Source: Desmonostoc muscorum LEGE 12446 | Lineage (GTDB): Bacteria; Cyanobacteriota; Cyanobacteriia; Cyanobacteriales; Nostocaceae | Assembly: GCF_015207005.2 (NCBI RefSeq) | Contig: NZ_JADEXS020000001.1 | Coordinates: 124,001 to 188,000, forward strand | Direction of reading: 5' to 3' | DNA: 64,000 nt | Shown here: piece after piece, positions 63,349 through 64,000 of the stretch | Position numbering within the stretch: the first letter of the stretch is position 1 | Layout: each line of letters opens with the position of its first letter | Notes under the pieces: model-generated | Told to the model about the DNA's origin: nothing | Seen by the model: only the letters and a program-made list of their open reading frames with translations | Database searches by the model: none | Translations under genes and position numbers: made by a program

Positions 63349-64000
63349 CGCTCAACTGTTTCGGTGGTCTGGTTTTTTGAGGTGTTGGCTTTGGTAGTTT
63401 TTCGGGCGCCCTGCTTGGTTTATTGAAAAAGAATTCAGAATTCAGAATTCAGTAGGATTTATGTATGACTTGCAGATGAATAAATCCATACTGTACTAGG
63501 ATATTCATAATCATTACTGATTGATTTCGACTCCTAAATTCTGACTGCGGAATTCTTTTTCAAAGATTTTTTCTGGCTATAAGTTTAACAAGTTAGATCG
63601 CTACAAAGTCAAATTTGTGGAAAAAGTATCGATTTTACAAAAGAATGACTTCAGTAGTTTGCCTTCACCAGAAAATCATAACAAATCAAAAAATATCATG
63701 CCTCAGTAATTATGTTGTAACTTTGGATATGGCACAATTTTACTAGATTAAAAAAATACTAAAGCTTTTGAAAATAATTTCTACTAATTCTCAGAATTCT
63801 TCTAAGTCAAATTGAGAATTCATCTGACTTATAGCGTTTCCCCACAAGCGTGAGGTACACCTGTAGGGGCACGGCAGTGCCGTGCCCCTACACCTTGCGA
63901 TCTGATGTTGTACTGCATCTGAATGGGAACCGCTAAAAGTATGATTAACATTGAAATGAAGCAAACTTGTTGTTGATTTTTTTACATTCTGACTCCTGAC
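63349..64000. other. Non-coding region at the right edge
   Basis: 652 bp with no convincing gene on either strand. It holds tandem GAATTCA words (63431-63450), a matching GAATTC near 63550 and the palindrome at 63863-63891. The promoter of the DUF1400 gene should lie in 63349-63450. Confidence 0.5.
63863..63891. repeat. 29-bp palindrome GTAGGGGCACGGCA...
   Basis: Two perfect 14-bp arms around a single G. This word (GGGGCACGGCA / TGCCGTGCCCC) is a frequent dispersed hairpin in Nostocales. Confidence 0.7.

Overview
The window looks like a chromosomal segment of a heterocyst-forming filamentous cyanobacterium (Nostocales; Nostoc, Anabaena or a relative). The reasons are many HIP1 palindromes (GCGATCGC), an xisH/xisI pair, a CYP110-like P450, DUF1400 and cyanobacterial-only hypothetical families, ATTGAAAC-ending CRISPR repeats, and many short cyanobacterial intergenic repeats.

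Positions 1-31933 (almost all minus strand) hold a large lipid-type natural-product cluster that runs off the left edge. In transcription order it contains an N-acyl-D-amino-acid-deacylase-like amidohydrolase, an Mpo1/DUF962-like protein, two Rieske oxygenases, a GNAT-like protein, a ferritin-like protein, a CylC-type dimetal oxygenase/halogenase homologue, a 2Fe-2S ferredoxin, a third Rieske oxygenase, a sterol-desaturase-type hydroxylase, a left-handed beta-helix protein, a GH3-type adenylating amide synthetase, an atypical response regulator with AraC output, a P450, a fatty-acyl-AMP ligase, an acyl carrier protein, a second CylC-type enzyme, a KS-AT-ACP polyketide synthase and a KS-AT-(KR...) polyketide synthase. 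The logic is: a free fatty acid is activated by the FAAL, loaded on the ACP, modified at an unactivated carbon by the CylC-type enzyme, and extended with malonyl units. Later oxidation and amidation would come from the Rieske, hydroxylase and GH3 enzymes. The cluster has been invaded: an IS5-like element splits one Rieske gene, and two defence/toxin islands lie inside it (19.6-22.0 kb: PIN-like nuclease, SUKH immunity protein, broken deaminase; 28.3-30.2 kb: AbiE type IV toxin-antitoxin pair).

Positions 32-38 kb carry a VapBC pair, a HEPN-like protein, an xisH/xisI pair with xisH split by an IS630 element, and a glycosyltransferase operon. Positions 38-53 kb are plus-strand, mainly chromosomal genes: ankyrin/kelch protein, VOC protein, bestrophin, murA, M48 peptidase, an FMN-dependent alpha-hydroxy-acid oxidase, tRNA-Leu(CAA), tRNA-Gln(UUG) and conserved membrane proteins. 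A second copy of the IS5-like element, apparently identical, splits a membrane protein gene at 53.2 kb.

Positions 54.5-61.5 kb form a decayed mobile/CRISPR island: a TnpB remnant, a cas1 gene broken by N-terminal truncation and by a 101-bp MITE, an intact cas2, and a seven-repeat CRISPR array. A 3363-bp Tn7-like transposon sits inside the third spacer of that array. Its boundaries are exact: TGT...ACA ends, imperfect 28-bp terminal inverted repeats and a 5-bp TCTCT target duplication. The element keeps a TnsA-like protein and an intact TniQ/TnsD-like protein, but TnsB is almost wholly deleted and TnsC is internally deleted. I regard this as the most unusual structure in the window. A DUF1400 alpha/beta hydrolase and repeat-rich non-coding DNA finish the window.
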